Assembly (NCBI RefSeq): GCF_022095615.2 | Contig: NZ_CP155559.1 | Location: 307,501-371,500, forward strand | Reading direction: 5' to 3' | DNA from: Bacillus thuringiensis | GTDB lineage: Bacteria > Bacillota > Bacilli > Bacillales > Bacillaceae_G | Length of the DNA: 64,000 bases | Part shown: piece by piece, positions 51,901-61,387 of the stretch | Layout: every line of letters starts with the position of its first letter | Position numbering within the stretch: the first letter of the stretch is position 1 | Made by a program: the position numbers and the translations under genes | Notes under the pieces: model-generated | What the model saw: the letters and a program-made list of their open reading frames with translations, nothing else | The model's database searches: none | Told to the model about the DNA's origin: nothing

Positions 51901-52476
51901 CTCCCTGAAGTAGAGTGGCTGGATTCTATTTATTTAGTTTTAAGTTCTTTTGTAGATTGCAACGGAAAGAAAACAGTTTTAGAAACGCATTGAACCAACC
52001 ATCATATTTGTGTTCTCGTGTATACTCTGTGTATGTGGAGTTTGTGACTGGCGTGTAGAGATAGTTTGAATAGACAGATGGGAATCTTGACTCAGATGAG
52101 TAAGGACTCCCATCTGTTTTTTTGTTTTAATATATTAAAAAGCAATAAGTAATATTGTACATTGTTACCTGAATGGAGTGGTATTTGTTTCATTTTAGGT
52201 AAGCTGATTTATATTATAAGTAAATGAATTTTTGTGGCTGTATGACCTTTAGTAATGAAGACGTATTTATCTCGCAACTGAGTAATAAAAATATTAAATG
52301 ATTATGCAAATAATTCCTATATTAAATCTATAAAAAACATTATAATAGTGAGAAATATGAAATATTTTGTCGAATTAGTAATAATTGCATAGTAAAATGA
52401 TAGTAATGATTGGTTTTAAATGAGAATTTAAATTTGGATATAAATAGATATTTTCAATGAAATGGAGTTCGTTTTT
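51901..52476 (+). other. Intergenic region with orphan terminator
   Basis: About 575 bases without a supported ORF. It contains an orphan intrinsic terminator at 52074-52123. The stretch 52140-52450 is extremely AT-rich, with no clear promoter but several TATAAT-like matches. It forms the left edge of the block with the GGDEF-EAL and TPP genes. Confidence 0.5.
52074..52123 (+). terminator. Orphan intrinsic terminator
   Basis: ACAGATGGGA / TCCCATCTGT stem with an internal loop, followed by seven Ts, 170 bases after dus. It could end a long dus transcript or a small RNA. Confidence 0.8.
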
Positions 52477-55257
52477 ATGTTGAAGGAACAAACGAGGTAT
52501 TCTCGACTTGCGAATATAACTAAAATGATTAATACAAAGCTGGATTTGCGTGAAGTTTTAGAGCAAGTCACAATAGCAATTTCTGAAGAAATCGTTCAAT
52601 GCGATTCTGTTGGTATTTATTTGCCACAGGAAGATGGGACTTTTAGAGGGTATGTAGGAAAACCGGAAGTTATTAACGGATGGACATTGGATATGCATGT
52701 CATTGATACAGACATTGACCTGCTGGCGAAAGAAGTAATTGAAACCAAAAAAGCCATCTATATACCTGATACATCTAAGGATAGCCGGCCAGATCCGAGA
52801 GCAGTGGAAGGGTTCCGAATTAAATCTTTATTCGTTCTTCCTATCTCTTTTGAAGAAGAGTTATTTGGTCTAGTTTTTTTATTTGATTATGGAATTCCCA
52901 TGAATTTAACAGAGTCAGAAATTCAAACAGTTGAGGCATATGTGAATATGGCGGCTGTTGCCATTCAAAATGCGAACAATTTAACTCATAAGGTAAACCT
53001 TATTGCTGAAAAACAGCTCTTATTAGATGTGACACGGGATTTATCTATGTGTTCTTCCATGCAGGAAAGTCTTGATACTTGTTTTTCCTATTTAGGAAAA
53101 GTTTTAGACAATTATAATATTGGAGTTCATTTACTGGATCCTTTAGCTAAGAAAAAAATTAGACCGGTGAAGTTAAGTAAGGATTCAGAATGGAAAGAAG
53201 AAGATTGGATTAAGACACATGATAAGATAAAATTTGATAAAAGTAATGATAGAGTCACGCAAGAGGTCATTGAAACAAAAAAGCCAATCTGGATTCCAGA
53301 TGTTTATGCAGATCCGCGCCCCAACCATGATGTTTGCCGTAATTTTGGCATGAAGGGACTCTTTATGTTGCCATTGGTTTCAATGGGAGAGGTATTAGGA
53401 CAAATATCTGTGGTCAATCTAGGAGATAGTAATTTTAGTTATTCTGAAGGGCAGATACAGCTGTCACAATCTATTGTCGATGCAACTGCCTCCACGCTAT
53501 CAAACCTTTTATATATGGAAAAGCAGGAAATTATTATCGAAGAGAGGACCTCAGAAATTACGGTTAAAAATAAGGAACTGGAACGAGTAATAACTGAATT
53601 ACAACAGCTTAGCCGTGAGAAGGAATTGATTCTCAATTCTGCTGGAGAAGGAATTTTCGGTTTAGACCTTGATGGAAATATTACCTTTTGTAACCCAGCT
53701 GGTGCCTCCATGTTAGGCTATGATATAAAAAATGAATTAATAGGAAAACCGTCCAGTATGGTTTTCAACGGAATTGAAGCAGGAAAGAAAAAGCAGGTGG
53801 CCTCAGGTTGCAATGGGAATTGGAATCTTTACGATAAAACTGAGCAGTTTTTTAGAAAAGATCAATCCTGTTTTCCGGTGGAGTATGTCATTTCCTCTAT
53901 AAAAGAAGGGGATGAAATTGTCGGAGAAGTCGTTACCTTTAAGGATATAACCCAAAGGAAACAAATGGAGGAAGAAATAAAATACCATGCTTATTTTGAT
54001 AGTTTAACAGACCTACCTAATAGAGTTCTACTAAAGGACAGACTAACTCAAGGGCTGACATATGCTCAATTACATGCTGAAAAATTAGCAGTTCTGTATT
54101 TAGATTTAGATAGGTTTAAGTTTGTGAATGATACGCTCGGGCATAGCTTCGGTGATCTGTTGTTGCGAGAAGTTGCAAATCGATTAAGTGCTTGTATTCC
54201 TAAAAGTGCTACGGTCTCGAGGCAGGGTGGGGATGAATTTACTATCTATTTACCGAATATCAAAAGTGAAAAAGAAGTGTTAAAGGTAGTAAATCGTGTC
54301 ATTGATTCTTTTTCAAGGCCATTTCAGTTAGTAGACAATGAAATCTATATGAAAACGAGTATTGGTATTAGTATATTTCCTGATAACGGTGATACGACTG
54401 AAATCTTAGTTAAAAATGCAGACACAGCTATGTACAAATCGAAAGAAATATCAGGAAGTAGCTATCATTTCTTCAGTGAAGGAATGGATACTAGAACTTT
54501 TGAAAGCATTAAGCTAGAAAATGATTTGTATAAGGCATTGGAACAAGAAGAACTTGTAATCTATTACCAACCGCAAATAAATGGCAAAACGAATGAGATT
54601 GAAGGTTTAGAGGCTTTAATTAGGTGGAACCATCGAGAACATGGGATGATATCGCCTGATAAATTTATCCCAATAGCTGAAGAAACTGGATTAATAGTCC
54701 CGATAGGTGAATGGGTTCTAAAAGAGGCCTGCAGGCAATTAAAGAAATGGCACGATCAAGGTTTCCCATTAATTAGTATGTCCGTGAATTTATCTGCGCG
54801 TCAATTTGAACAAAGTGATTTATTTGCTGTGGTCAAAAGTGTTCTAGAGGAAGTAGAGTTATCTCCGAGGTATATACAACTAGAACTCACTGAAAATTTA
54901 ATTGTTAAAAATACAGAATCAACTTTAAAAACAATGAAGAAATTAAAAGGTCTAGGAATCAACCTTGCTATTGATGATTTCGGGACTGGTTATTCATCTT
55001 TAGGTTATTTAAAAAAATTGCCTATTTCAACGTTAAAAATTGATAAATCCTTTGTACAGGATATGACAAAAGATGATGCAGCTATTACAAATACTATTAT
55101 TACGCTGGCTAAGAATTTGAACCTTGACGTTATTGCTGAAGGTGTTGAGACAAAGGAACAGGTCGAATTTTTATCTGCACGAAATTGTTATTTGATGCAA
55201 GGGTATTTTTTCAGCCGTCCTATGGCAGCTGAAGACATCGAAAAAAATTTTTTATAG
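52477..55257 (+). CDS. GAF-GAF-PAS-GGDEF-EAL protein (c-di-GMP turnover)
   Basis: A 926-residue cytoplasmic sensor. Order: GAF 1 (about 20-165), GAF 2 (about 185-345), coiled coil (about 345-385), PAS (about 385-510), GGDEF (about 515-680; motif GGDEF 584-588) and EAL (about 690-926; motif EAL 712-714). The EAL residues are all present: EALIRW, SVNLS, ELTE, DDFGTG (833-838), KIDKSF, EGVET and QGYFFSRP, so it should hydrolyse c-di-GMP. The RxxD inhibitory site before GGDEF is absent. I chose ATG at 52477 with GGAG nine bases upstream. The TPP enzyme gene follows after 32 bases, suggesting an operon. Confidence 0.92.
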   Translation: MLKEQTRYSRLANITKMINTKLDLREVLEQVTIAISEEIVQCDSVGIYLPQEDGTFRGYVGKPEVINGWTLDMHVIDTDIDLLAKEVIETKKAIYIPDTSKDSRPDPRAVEGFRIKSLFVLPISFEEELFGLVFLFDYGIPMNLTESEIQTVEAYVNMAAVAIQNANNLTHKVNLIAEKQLLLDVTRDLSMCSSMQESLDTCFSYLGKVLDNYNIGVHLLDPLAKKKIRPVKLSKDSEWKEEDWIKTHDKIKFDKSNDRVTQEVIETKKPIWIPDVYADPRPNHDVCRNFGMKGLFMLPLVSMGEVLGQISVVNLGDSNFSYSEGQIQLSQSIVDATASTLSNLLYMEKQEIIIEERTSEITVKNKELERVITELQQLSREKELILNSAGEGIFGLDLDGNITFCNPAGASMLGYDIKNELIGKPSSMVFNGIEAGKKKQVASGCNGNWNLYDKTEQFFRKDQSCFPVEYVISSIKEGDEIVGEVVTFKDITQRKQMEEEIKYHAYFDSLTDLPNRVLLKDRLTQGLTYAQLHAEKLAVLYLDLDRFKFVNDTLGHSFGDLLLREVANRLSACIPKSATVSRQGGDEFTIYLPNIKSEKEVLKVVNRVIDSFSRPFQLVDNEIYMKTSIGISIFPDNGDTTEILVKNADTAMYKSKEISGSSYHFFSEGMDTRTFESIKLENDLYKALEQEELVIYYQPQINGKTNEIEGLEALIRWNHREHGMISPDKFIPIAEETGLIVPIGEWVLKEACRQLKKWHDQGFPLISMSVNLSARQFEQSDLFAVVKSVLEEVELSPRYIQLELTENLIVKNTESTLKTMKKLKGLGINLAIDDFGTGYSSLGYLKKLPISTLKIDKSFVQDMTKDDAAITNTIITLAKNLNLDVIAEGVETKEQVEFLSARNCYLMQGYFFSRPMAAEDIEKNFL

Positions 55258-55289
55258 AGAAATAAATTAAAAATGAATGGAGCATACAC

Positions 55290-56930
55290 ATGAGAGCAGC
55301 CCGAAATGTATTAGAATATTTAATAGCTAATGAAGTTAAACATATATTTGGTATCCCAGCTGGTTCTGTAAATGCGTTTTTTGATGAACTTTATGATATG
55401 CCTGAATTAACACCAATCGTAGCAAAGCATGAAGGGGCAGCATCCTATATGGCTGCCGCTTATGCGAAATATACAAATCAGCTAAGTGTATGTATTGGGT
55501 GTAGTGGACCAGGTGCGACAAATCTTGTAACAGGTGCTGCCAATGCTATGAGGGAGCATTTACCTGTTTTATTCATTACAGGTGCTGTACCTCTTAGTAC
55601 GGTAGGTTTGAATGCATCACAAGAATTAGATGTAGAACCAGTCTTCAGGCCTGTTACAAAATATAGCGTTACAGTTAATGATGTAAAGGATGTACTTAAA
55701 GAAGTCGCACTAGCAATTGAAATTGCTATATCCGGAGTACCAGGACCTGTACATATTGCGATACCGATTGATATTCAACACGAAAATATAGAAAGTGTTG
55801 AAATGCCGCTACTTCCAAAAAGACTTCCTGTTGTTCCTGGCCTAGACAAAATAAAAGAAACAGCTAGAGAATTGGTAAAAAGAGATAAGGGGTATATTTT
55901 TGCAGGACAGGGTATAAGAAACTCTGTTGAGTCATTAATAGAGCTGGCAGAACTGCTGAATTGGCCAATTATAACAACTCCACAAGCAAAGGGGTATATC
56001 CCTGAGGAACATCCGCTTTTAGTCGGAGTGTTTGGATTTGCCGGTCATGAGGCTGCCTCTGCATTGATTAATGAAGGTGATGGAAAAGCATTATTAATTG
56101 TGGGCTCCAGCTTAGGGGAAACTGCGACAAATAATTATAATGGAAACTTAATAAAAGATCGCTTCTCTGTTCAAATGGATTTTGACCAATCTGTTTTTAA
56201 TCGGAAGTACAAAGTGGATATTCCAGTACTAGGCGATATCAATTTAAGTTTATTAATGTTAATAGAAGAATTAAAGACTTTAGGGTTGCAAAAGGATAGT
56301 GCTGAACTTACCGTTGAAAAGAAGAAAGAGGAAGAGAATACAGAGGAATATAATACGAAAAATGTTCTCCTGAACCTTCAAAAATGTTTACCGTCAACTA
56401 CTAGATATACCATTGATATTGGTGAATTTATGGCGTATGTTATTCATCACATGGAGGTTATAGATTTTGATTCCTATAATATTAATGTACATTTTGGCGC
56501 AATGGGAAGCGGAATTGGTTCTGCGATTGGTTCAAAACTGGCTGAACCGGAGCGTCCGGTTGTATGTATTACTGGTGATGGCTGCTTTTTCATGCACGGG
56601 TTGGAAATATTGACGGCGAAGGAATATAATTTACCTATTTTATTTGTTGTGATGAATAATGCCCGTTTAGGAATGGTATATCATGGGCATTCGTTACAGT
56701 TCCGTAGGACTCATCCATCCTTTGAACAAGAATCAATCAATATTAGTGCGATGGCCGCGGCTATGAATATACCAAGTTATAGAATCAATGAATTAGAAGA
56801 TATCAATCAAGATGTTATAAACAGCTTAATGAATTTAAATGGGCCAGCAGTTCTAGAGGTTGCTTTAATTGATAATAATACTCCTCCTATGGGAGATAGA
56901 GTTAAATTTTTATCGTCTTTTGGAAAATAA
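55290..56930 (+). CDS. Thiamine-pyrophosphate-dependent enzyme, acetolactate synthase-like
   Basis: A 546-residue three-domain TPP enzyme. The TPP-activating Glu48 (KHEGAASYMA) and the cofactor motif GDG (429-431) through MNN (455-457) are in place; the central FAD/Rossmann-like domain spans about 190-320. It resembles acetolactate synthase, pyruvate oxidase or benzoylformate decarboxylase, but no ilvN-type regulatory subunit or alsD is adjacent. The substrate cannot be assigned from sequence. It lies 32 bases after the GGDEF-EAL gene, with TGGAG upstream of the ATG, and ends at a bidirectional terminator. Confidence 0.85.
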   Translation: MRAARNVLEYLIANEVKHIFGIPAGSVNAFFDELYDMPELTPIVAKHEGAASYMAAAYAKYTNQLSVCIGCSGPGATNLVTGAANAMREHLPVLFITGAVPLSTVGLNASQELDVEPVFRPVTKYSVTVNDVKDVLKEVALAIEIAISGVPGPVHIAIPIDIQHENIESVEMPLLPKRLPVVPGLDKIKETARELVKRDKGYIFAGQGIRNSVESLIELAELLNWPIITTPQAKGYIPEEHPLLVGVFGFAGHEAASALINEGDGKALLIVGSSLGETATNNYNGNLIKDRFSVQMDFDQSVFNRKYKVDIPVLGDINLSLLMLIEELKTLGLQKDSAELTVEKKKEEENTEEYNTKNVLLNLQKCLPSTTRYTIDIGEFMAYVIHHMEVIDFDSYNINVHFGAMGSGIGSAIGSKLAEPERPVVCITGDGCFFMHGLEILTAKEYNLPILFVVMNNARLGMVYHGHSLQFRRTHPSFEQESINISAMAAAMNIPSYRINELEDINQDVINSLMNLNGPAVLEVALIDNNTPPMGDRVKFLSSFGK

Positions 56931-56950
56931 GGTTGTTTTATTCACTAACT

Positions 56951-56988
56951 AAAAAAATCATATAGGGATTCCCTATATGATTTTTTTT
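56951..56988. terminator. Bidirectional terminator after the TPP enzyme gene
   Basis: AAAAAATCATATAGGG / CCCTATATGATTTTTT perfect 16-bp stem with a three-base loop and A/T-tracts both sides. It also serves the convergent 209-residue gene. Confidence 0.93.
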
Positions 56989-57616
56989 ATAAAGATTGAT
57001 ATGAATCGTGAATTACCTTAAGAATTGTTCCGATGACCTGCCCTTTAAATTCATCTGGAATTGCTTCTCCAGATGGATTTGAGTAATAGTAACATCCGGC
57101 TCTTTCATCGCAAGAGAACCCAAAGTTTGTTAATGATTGCTGTAGGTCCTTCGGCAATTCTTCTATTCCAGTTTGTTCAGTGAAATAGTCAGTAGGAAAA
57201 ACCTTTACATCGACATCCCCTAATCCAGTATGAACAACAAATAAGTCTTGTTCATCCCGAACAACCCACTGATCTTTAGAAAATAAAGAAATTCTTGCCC
57301 CTTCTAAAGAGGATATTGCATCTAAGTTAATACCAAAAATTTGATTGATAAGTTGGCGGATTTCTATTCCTGTGGCCTTTCTTCCGTAATGGATGAGGGT
57401 AGAATCTATGGCCTTTATAGCAATATTCTCAGTTGAGGAACCTGCTCCTGTCAGTATCCATTTTTTTGATAGGACAGGTTTAGTTGTTAAATCAAATTTG
57501 AAAATGGACATTACAATGTTACAAATCTCGGTACTGGTTATTTTTCCTGGGTGAGAATCAAGATGTTTGTCCATTAATTCTACTTTTTTCACTCGGTCTA
57601 CACCTTTTTCTAACAT
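56987..57616 (-). CDS. Hypothetical protein (209 residues)
   Basis: I do not recognise this family. The product is soluble and of mixed alpha/beta look, with no signal peptide or membrane segment. It contains two similar stretches, TSTEICNIVMSIFKFDL (about 28-44) and TGIEIRQLINQIFGINLD (about 82-99), which look like a repeated helical unit. A C-terminal half with LFVVHTGLGDVDVKVFPTDYF, and Cys pair CDERAGCYYY, follows. ATG at 57616 has GGAG ten bases upstream; a GTG at 57592 behind AAAGGTG is an alternative. It is convergent with the TPP gene and shares its terminator. Confidence 0.7.
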   Translation of the reverse strand: MLEKGVDRVKKVELMDKHLDSHPGKITSTEICNIVMSIFKFDLTTKPVLSKKWILTGAGSSTENIAIKAIDSTLIHYGRKATGIEIRQLINQIFGINLDAISSLEGARISLFSKDQWVVRDEQDLFVVHTGLGDVDVKVFPTDYFTEQTGIEELPKDLQQSLTNFGFSCDERAGCYYYSNPSGEAIPDEFKGQVIGTILKVIHDSYQSL

Positions 57617-57986
57617 TTACAACAAACTCCAATCATAAAAATAAAGTATGTTTTTTATTAATAACATAGAAAGAGTTTAAAAAATTCTTGCCCTTCCGCT
57701 AAAAATATAGACTAGATATTCTCCACTTAACTGAAAGCCCTTAAAATGCTGTTATTCTATTATACTAATTAATACCTGTGTATTGTTATAAAAAAAATTA
57801 AGATATATTTTATAGAAAAAAGGGAACTAAAAAGCATTCGAATCTCTTCCTAGATTTAATCCTAACTAGCATTAATCCACCTAAGACTACAAAACCTCCC
57901 CCTAAAATGTTAAAGTAGTAACTTAACGACATTCATTTATACATGCTAAAAGCATTACTATAATCAACATTTCAGGAGGAAAAACA
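57617..57986 (+). other. Intergenic region upstream of the DUF1456 gene
   Basis: About 370 AT-rich bases between divergent genes. TATAAT at 57959-57964 probably is the -10 of the DUF1456 gene, giving a very short leader, though its -35 is weak. A small ATGCT-AAAA-AGCAT hairpin overlaps it. I see no ORF, riboswitch or repeat in the rest. Confidence 0.4.
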
Positions 57987-58505
57987 ATGGCAATGAGCAA
58001 CAACGATATATTAAAAAGAGTAAGATATGCTTTAGATATAAGAGATATAGATATGGTAGAAATCTTTAAACTTGGTGGTATGGAAGTAACGAAAGAAGAC
58101 GTAGTTGATATGCTTACAAAAATAAAGAGAGCGCCTCAGCATGAAGCTGAAAATGATGATGTAATCGAAGATGAGTACGTACTAACATGCGACCTGATGA
58201 TGTTAGAGGCATTTCTCAATGGATTTATCACTTTAAAAAGAGGGAAGCAAGATCCGAAGCCAGGACAACCGGCACCTGTACAAAGCAAAGAGAGTGCGAA
58301 TAACCTTCTTCTAAAGAAAATGAAAATTGCACTATCTTTAACGAGTGAGGATGTACTTGATATATTAGATAGCGTAGGTGTTACGGTAACAAAGGGAGAA
58401 CTAGGCGCCCTATTAAGAAAAAAAGGCCATAAAAATTACAAAGAGTGCGGCGATAGATACGCAAGGAATTTCATTAAAGGATTAGGTGTAAAGTATAGAG
58501 GATAA
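57987..58505 (+). CDS. DUF1456 (YehS-like) protein
   Basis: A 172-residue protein of the DUF1456 family, which consists of two tandem copies of one helical unit. The units here span about 5-75 (NNDILKRVRYALDIRDIDMVEIFKLGG) and about 105-170 (NNLLLKKMKIALSLTSEDVLDILDSVG), joined by a Pro/Gln-rich linker. Function unknown; no catalytic residues. ATG at 57987 with AGGAGGA upstream. Followed by a terminator. Confidence 0.88.
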   Translation: MAMSNNDILKRVRYALDIRDIDMVEIFKLGGMEVTKEDVVDMLTKIKRAPQHEAENDDVIEDEYVLTCDLMMLEAFLNGFITLKRGKQDPKPGQPAPVQSKESANNLLLKKMKIALSLTSEDVLDILDSVGVTVTKGELGALLRKKGHKNYKECGDRYARNFIKGLGVKYRG

Positions 58506-58539
58506 TAAGTCCGTTAAGGCAGTAAATGATATAATAGGT

Positions 58540-58571
58540 AGAGTAGGACGTTCGTGTCCTATTCTTTTTTA
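58540..58571 (+). terminator. Terminator after the DUF1456 gene
   Basis: AGAGTAGGAC / GTCCTATTCT stem with a six-base loop and a T-tract. Confidence 0.82.
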
Positions 58572-58599
58572 TTTGTAAAATAATACATTAGGTGATGAA

Positions 58600-59307
58600 A
58601 TGGTACATACATATTTAGGTGAGACGATTCATTTTCATATAACTTATAAAAAGAAAAAATCGGTGCGTCTTTTTGTAGATTCGTACGGAAATGTGGAAGT
58701 GCAGGCTCCAAAGGGAACACCTGTTGAATACTTAGTCCAGTTGCTAGAGGAGAAATGGGATTGGATTCAGAAAACACGTAAGGAAATGCAAGAGCGAGCG
58801 CTTGGACCACAGGAAAAGGATTATGATCAAGGAGAGGGCTTTCTGTATTTAGGAAATACGTATCCGATACAGATTTCTCAAGATGCAAGTATTATGCAAG
58901 ACAGTGCAGTGTTTGAAGGAGATAAGTTACACATTTATGTGAAGGAGCTTAAGGATGAGAAAATCCAGCAAGCTTTAAAACGATTTTACTATAAGCAGTG
59001 TAAGTCATTAGTAGAGAAGAGTATTAAAGCACATCAAAGTAACTTCAAAACAAAACCGCGTTCTATTCGTATTACAGATAGTAGCCGAACATGGGGCACT
59101 TGTGATTCAAATTTACAGCTAACATTCAATTGGAAGCTAGCGATGGCACCACAGCGAGTAATTGATTATGTAGTTGTTCATGAAATGTGTCATATGGTTC
59201 ATTTAAATCATGATCGCTCTTTTTGGCGCCTTGTCGGGAAGATAATGCCTGATTATAAGGAAATGGAGAATTGGTTAGCATTATCTAGTTGGAAGATGAC
59301 GGTTTAG
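58600..59307 (+). CDS. YgjP-like (M48/SprT-type) metal-dependent hydrolase
   Basis: A 235-residue protein with the YgjP/DUF45 architecture. An N-terminal beta region (KKKSVRLFVDSYGNVEVQAPKG) leads to a C-terminal zinc-peptidase-like domain. The HExxH motif is HEMCH (His194, Glu195, His198) and the third ligand is His204 in HLNHDRSFW. The preceding SSRTWGTCDSNLQLTFNWKL is the family signature. Substrate unknown. ATG at 58600 with AGGTGA upstream. Confidence 0.88.
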   Translation: MVHTYLGETIHFHITYKKKKSVRLFVDSYGNVEVQAPKGTPVEYLVQLLEEKWDWIQKTRKEMQERALGPQEKDYDQGEGFLYLGNTYPIQISQDASIMQDSAVFEGDKLHIYVKELKDEKIQQALKRFYYKQCKSLVEKSIKAHQSNFKTKPRSIRITDSSRTWGTCDSNLQLTFNWKLAMAPQRVIDYVVVHEMCHMVHLNHDRSFWRLVGKIMPDYKEMENWLALSSWKMTV

Positions 59308-59350
59308 TAGGTAGTGGTGCGCTTTATAGAGGTTGCGATTATTGTAAATA

Positions 59351-59414
59351 ATTGTCGGTAAGTTGATATGTTTCAAAAATCGCTGATATATTTGGAGTTG
59401 CAATCGATATGTTC
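59351..59414 (-). repeat. Dispersed intergenic repeat, inverted single copy
   Basis: The reverse complement reads ATATCAGCGATTTTTGAAA with flanking CAACTCCAAAT and TTACCGACAA, matching the units at 43622-43711 over about 55 bases with a few changes. It lies between convergent genes. Confidence 0.7.
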
Positions 59415-59430
59415 AATGAAGAGAAAGTAA

Positions 59431-59463
59431 AGGGAGATGTCACAGCAGACATCTCCCTTTTTT
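59431..59463. terminator. Terminator between YgjP-like and GNAT genes
   Basis: AGGGAGATGTC / GACATCTCCCT stem with a six-base loop, strong T-tract on the plus strand and a weak one on the minus strand. Confidence 0.88.
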
Positions 59464-59475
59464 CTTACGTAGCAA

Positions 59476-60171
59476 TCATCGCCCAAACGTCACAACAAAA
59501 TCTCCATCTACTTTCTCCATCTCATACCCACGATAACCGTCCGAAAGCAAAGCCTGCTGTCCGCCAGCATCGCTCATCGGAACGCTTCTAACATCCTTCC
59601 AATTCTTTTCTATGTTCCCACGTAATTCTTTCACAAAAACATACCGCATACTACCGCCATACTTCTCCTTCAGCGCAGCAATTTCTATTCCTTGCGCAAA
59701 CTTATCCTTTAAACTAGGAATGTTGAAAGGTGCAACGGTGCAGCAAACGTAATCGTATTTGCTATCTTCTTTTTGTAATTCATCCATGATGACTTTTGCT
59801 AATATTTTTTGCATACCATTTCCGCGGCAGTTTGGATGAACGTTTGAGATTTCTTGATAGATGACGCGATGTAGTTCGCTTTCGGGCAAACCAATATCAA
59901 GTCCTAAATGTTCATCGTCGATAGGAGGGACGAGTAGAGCGCGAAATGCGATGAGTTCGTTTTCGATAAATGCTCCGATCATCATGCCATTCCCTTCTAG
60001 AATGTATTGAAATTCTTCTTGTGAGAGTGGTTGTAAGCGACTTTTATCTTCTAATGCTTCAACTATAATATTTTGTAGTGATAAAATTTGTTCGATGTCC
60101 TCTAGTGATAGTAATGTAACGTGAAATGGATCGTTATTTTGTTTTAATGATCCTTTGTATAGAACTTTCAT
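59476..60171 (-). CDS. GNAT family N-acyltransferase, candidate N-succinyltransferase
   Basis: A 231-residue GCN5-related acyltransferase. The acyl-CoA-binding motif A is visible as NVHPNCRGNGMQKILAKVI (about 110-128), preceded by the beta-4 strand. It lies 14 bases downstream of the racemase gene and is surely cotranscribed. In Geobacillus a GNAT beside an N-succinyl amino acid racemase succinylates D-amino acids from succinyl-CoA, so the same role is likely here. Its own acyl donor cannot be shown from sequence. Confidence 0.85.
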   Translation of the reverse strand: MKVLYKGSLKQNNDPFHVTLLSLEDIEQILSLQNIIVEALEDKSRLQPLSQEEFQYILEGNGMMIGAFIENELIAFRALLVPPIDDEHLGLDIGLPESELHRVIYQEISNVHPNCRGNGMQKILAKVIMDELQKEDSKYDYVCCTVAPFNIPSLKDKFAQGIEIAALKEKYGGSMRYVFVKELRGNIEKNWKDVRSVPMSDAGGQQALLSDGYRGYEMEKVDGDFVVTFGR

Positions 60172-60185
60172 GCGTTAGTCCTCCT

Positions 60186-61295
60186 TTAGCGTACAATGTC
60201 TTGAAAGACGGTTAGTTCTTGTAATGTATCTTCATTTATTTCAATGCCTAATCCCGGTTTTTCGTTTAAGCGAATAAATGGTACGTCGTAATGTAGGTTT
60301 CCGATGTCTTTTGTGAATTTTAATGGCCCTGTTAGCTCGACGCTAGTAATGATTTTTTTTGAGAAAGCGACATGGAATCCTGCGGAAGAGGCAACAGATG
60401 ATTCGACCATGGATCCAACTTGGCATTCAATGCCTGCCATTTCAGCTTGATGAGCGAGTTTTACAGCTGGATATATGCCGCCGCATTTCATTAGTTTTAT
60501 ATTTACTTTATCAGCTGCGTCTAATTTAATAATTTGACGCATTTCACGAGAGCCCTTTAATCCTTCATCAATCATAAGTGGAAGATCTGTTTTAGAACGA
60601 ATATGAGCCATTGCGTCAATATCGTCTGCGACAACAGGCTGTTCAATCCAGTCGATGTTTAAATGTCCTAATGAACGAAGTGCTGTTAATGTGTTTGCAC
60701 TATTTTTCCACCCTTGGTTTACATCAACGCGAATCGCGATATCATTTCCTACACGTTTACGTACAGCTTCAATACGTTTTACATCCTCTTTTACATTTGT
60801 ACCGACTTTCATTTTGAAAGATTGGTAACCTTTCTGAATCATAGAGGCAGCTTCTTCTGCCATGTATTCTGGATTAGCAATACTTAAGACGTGAGTGAAA
60901 GGAAATTCTTCATGGTAGCGCCCGCCAATTAATTGATATACAGGTTGATTTAATTTTTTGCCCATTATATCAAAACAAGCAATATCAATCGCGGCCTTCG
61001 CAGTAGGCACACCGTAAATTATATTGTCCATCATATCGTGTATTTTCTCGATATGCATTGGGTTTTGCCCGATGAACGCAGGAGCAAGTGTATGTTTTAA
61101 AGTATGGAAAGTACTTTCCCATGATTCGCCTGTAACGTGATCATCAGCAACGCCCTCACCATAACCGATAATACCTTCATCTGTTTCCATTTTGACGATA
61201 ATAGAAGGCATATCAGAATAAGAACCATAACTAATAACAAACGGATCGCGAAGCGGTAAACGAATTGCGTAAAGATGAATAGCTGTAATTTTCAT
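60186..61295 (-). CDS. N-succinyl amino acid (Arg/Lys) racemase, enolase superfamily
   Basis: A 369-residue enolase-superfamily enzyme (capping domain 1-125, barrel 130-369). The catalytic lysines are Lys163 (KMK, 161-163) and Lys267 (NIKLMK), and the metal ligands Asp191 (DVNQGW), Glu218 (WIEQP) and Asp243 (IDEG), the pattern of the muconate-lactonising subgroup. I recognise it as the type studied in B. cereus ATCC 14579, an N-succinyl-Arg/Lys racemase; a dipeptide epimerase role is the alternative. Start at ATG 61295 behind GGAAGGGG. First gene of a two-gene operon. Confidence 0.88.
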   Translation of the reverse strand: MKITAIHLYAIRLPLRDPFVISYGSYSDMPSIIVKMETDEGIIGYGEGVADDHVTGESWESTFHTLKHTLAPAFIGQNPMHIEKIHDMMDNIIYGVPTAKAAIDIACFDIMGKKLNQPVYQLIGGRYHEEFPFTHVLSIANPEYMAEEAASMIQKGYQSFKMKVGTNVKEDVKRIEAVRKRVGNDIAIRVDVNQGWKNSANTLTALRSLGHLNIDWIEQPVVADDIDAMAHIRSKTDLPLMIDEGLKGSREMRQIIKLDAADKVNIKLMKCGGIYPAVKLAHQAEMAGIECQVGSMVESSVASSAGFHVAFSKKIITSVELTGPLKFTKDIGNLHYDVPFIRLNEKPGLGIEINEDTLQELTVFQDIVR

Positions 61296-61320
61296 TAGGT
61301 AGAGACCCCTTCCTGTTTAC

Positions 61321-61375
61321 AATAGTTTTGTACATTTGATATAGTTGACGTTAAATAGTCGTTAATTAAGGGTAA
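61321..61375. promoter_or_regulatory. Divergent control region of racemase and regulator
   Basis: The 92-base gap must hold both promoters. Two direct repeats, GACGTTAA (61347-61354) and GTCGTTAA (61358-61365), spaced 11 bases apart, are a candidate binding site of the divergently encoded winged-helix regulator. Confidence 0.35.
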
Positions 61376-61387
61376 GGAGTTAGAGAA

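Noticed and set aside
58559..58888. Minus-strand 109-codon frame
   Set aside because: Antisense to the start of the YgjP-like gene, with no ribosome site or family resemblance.
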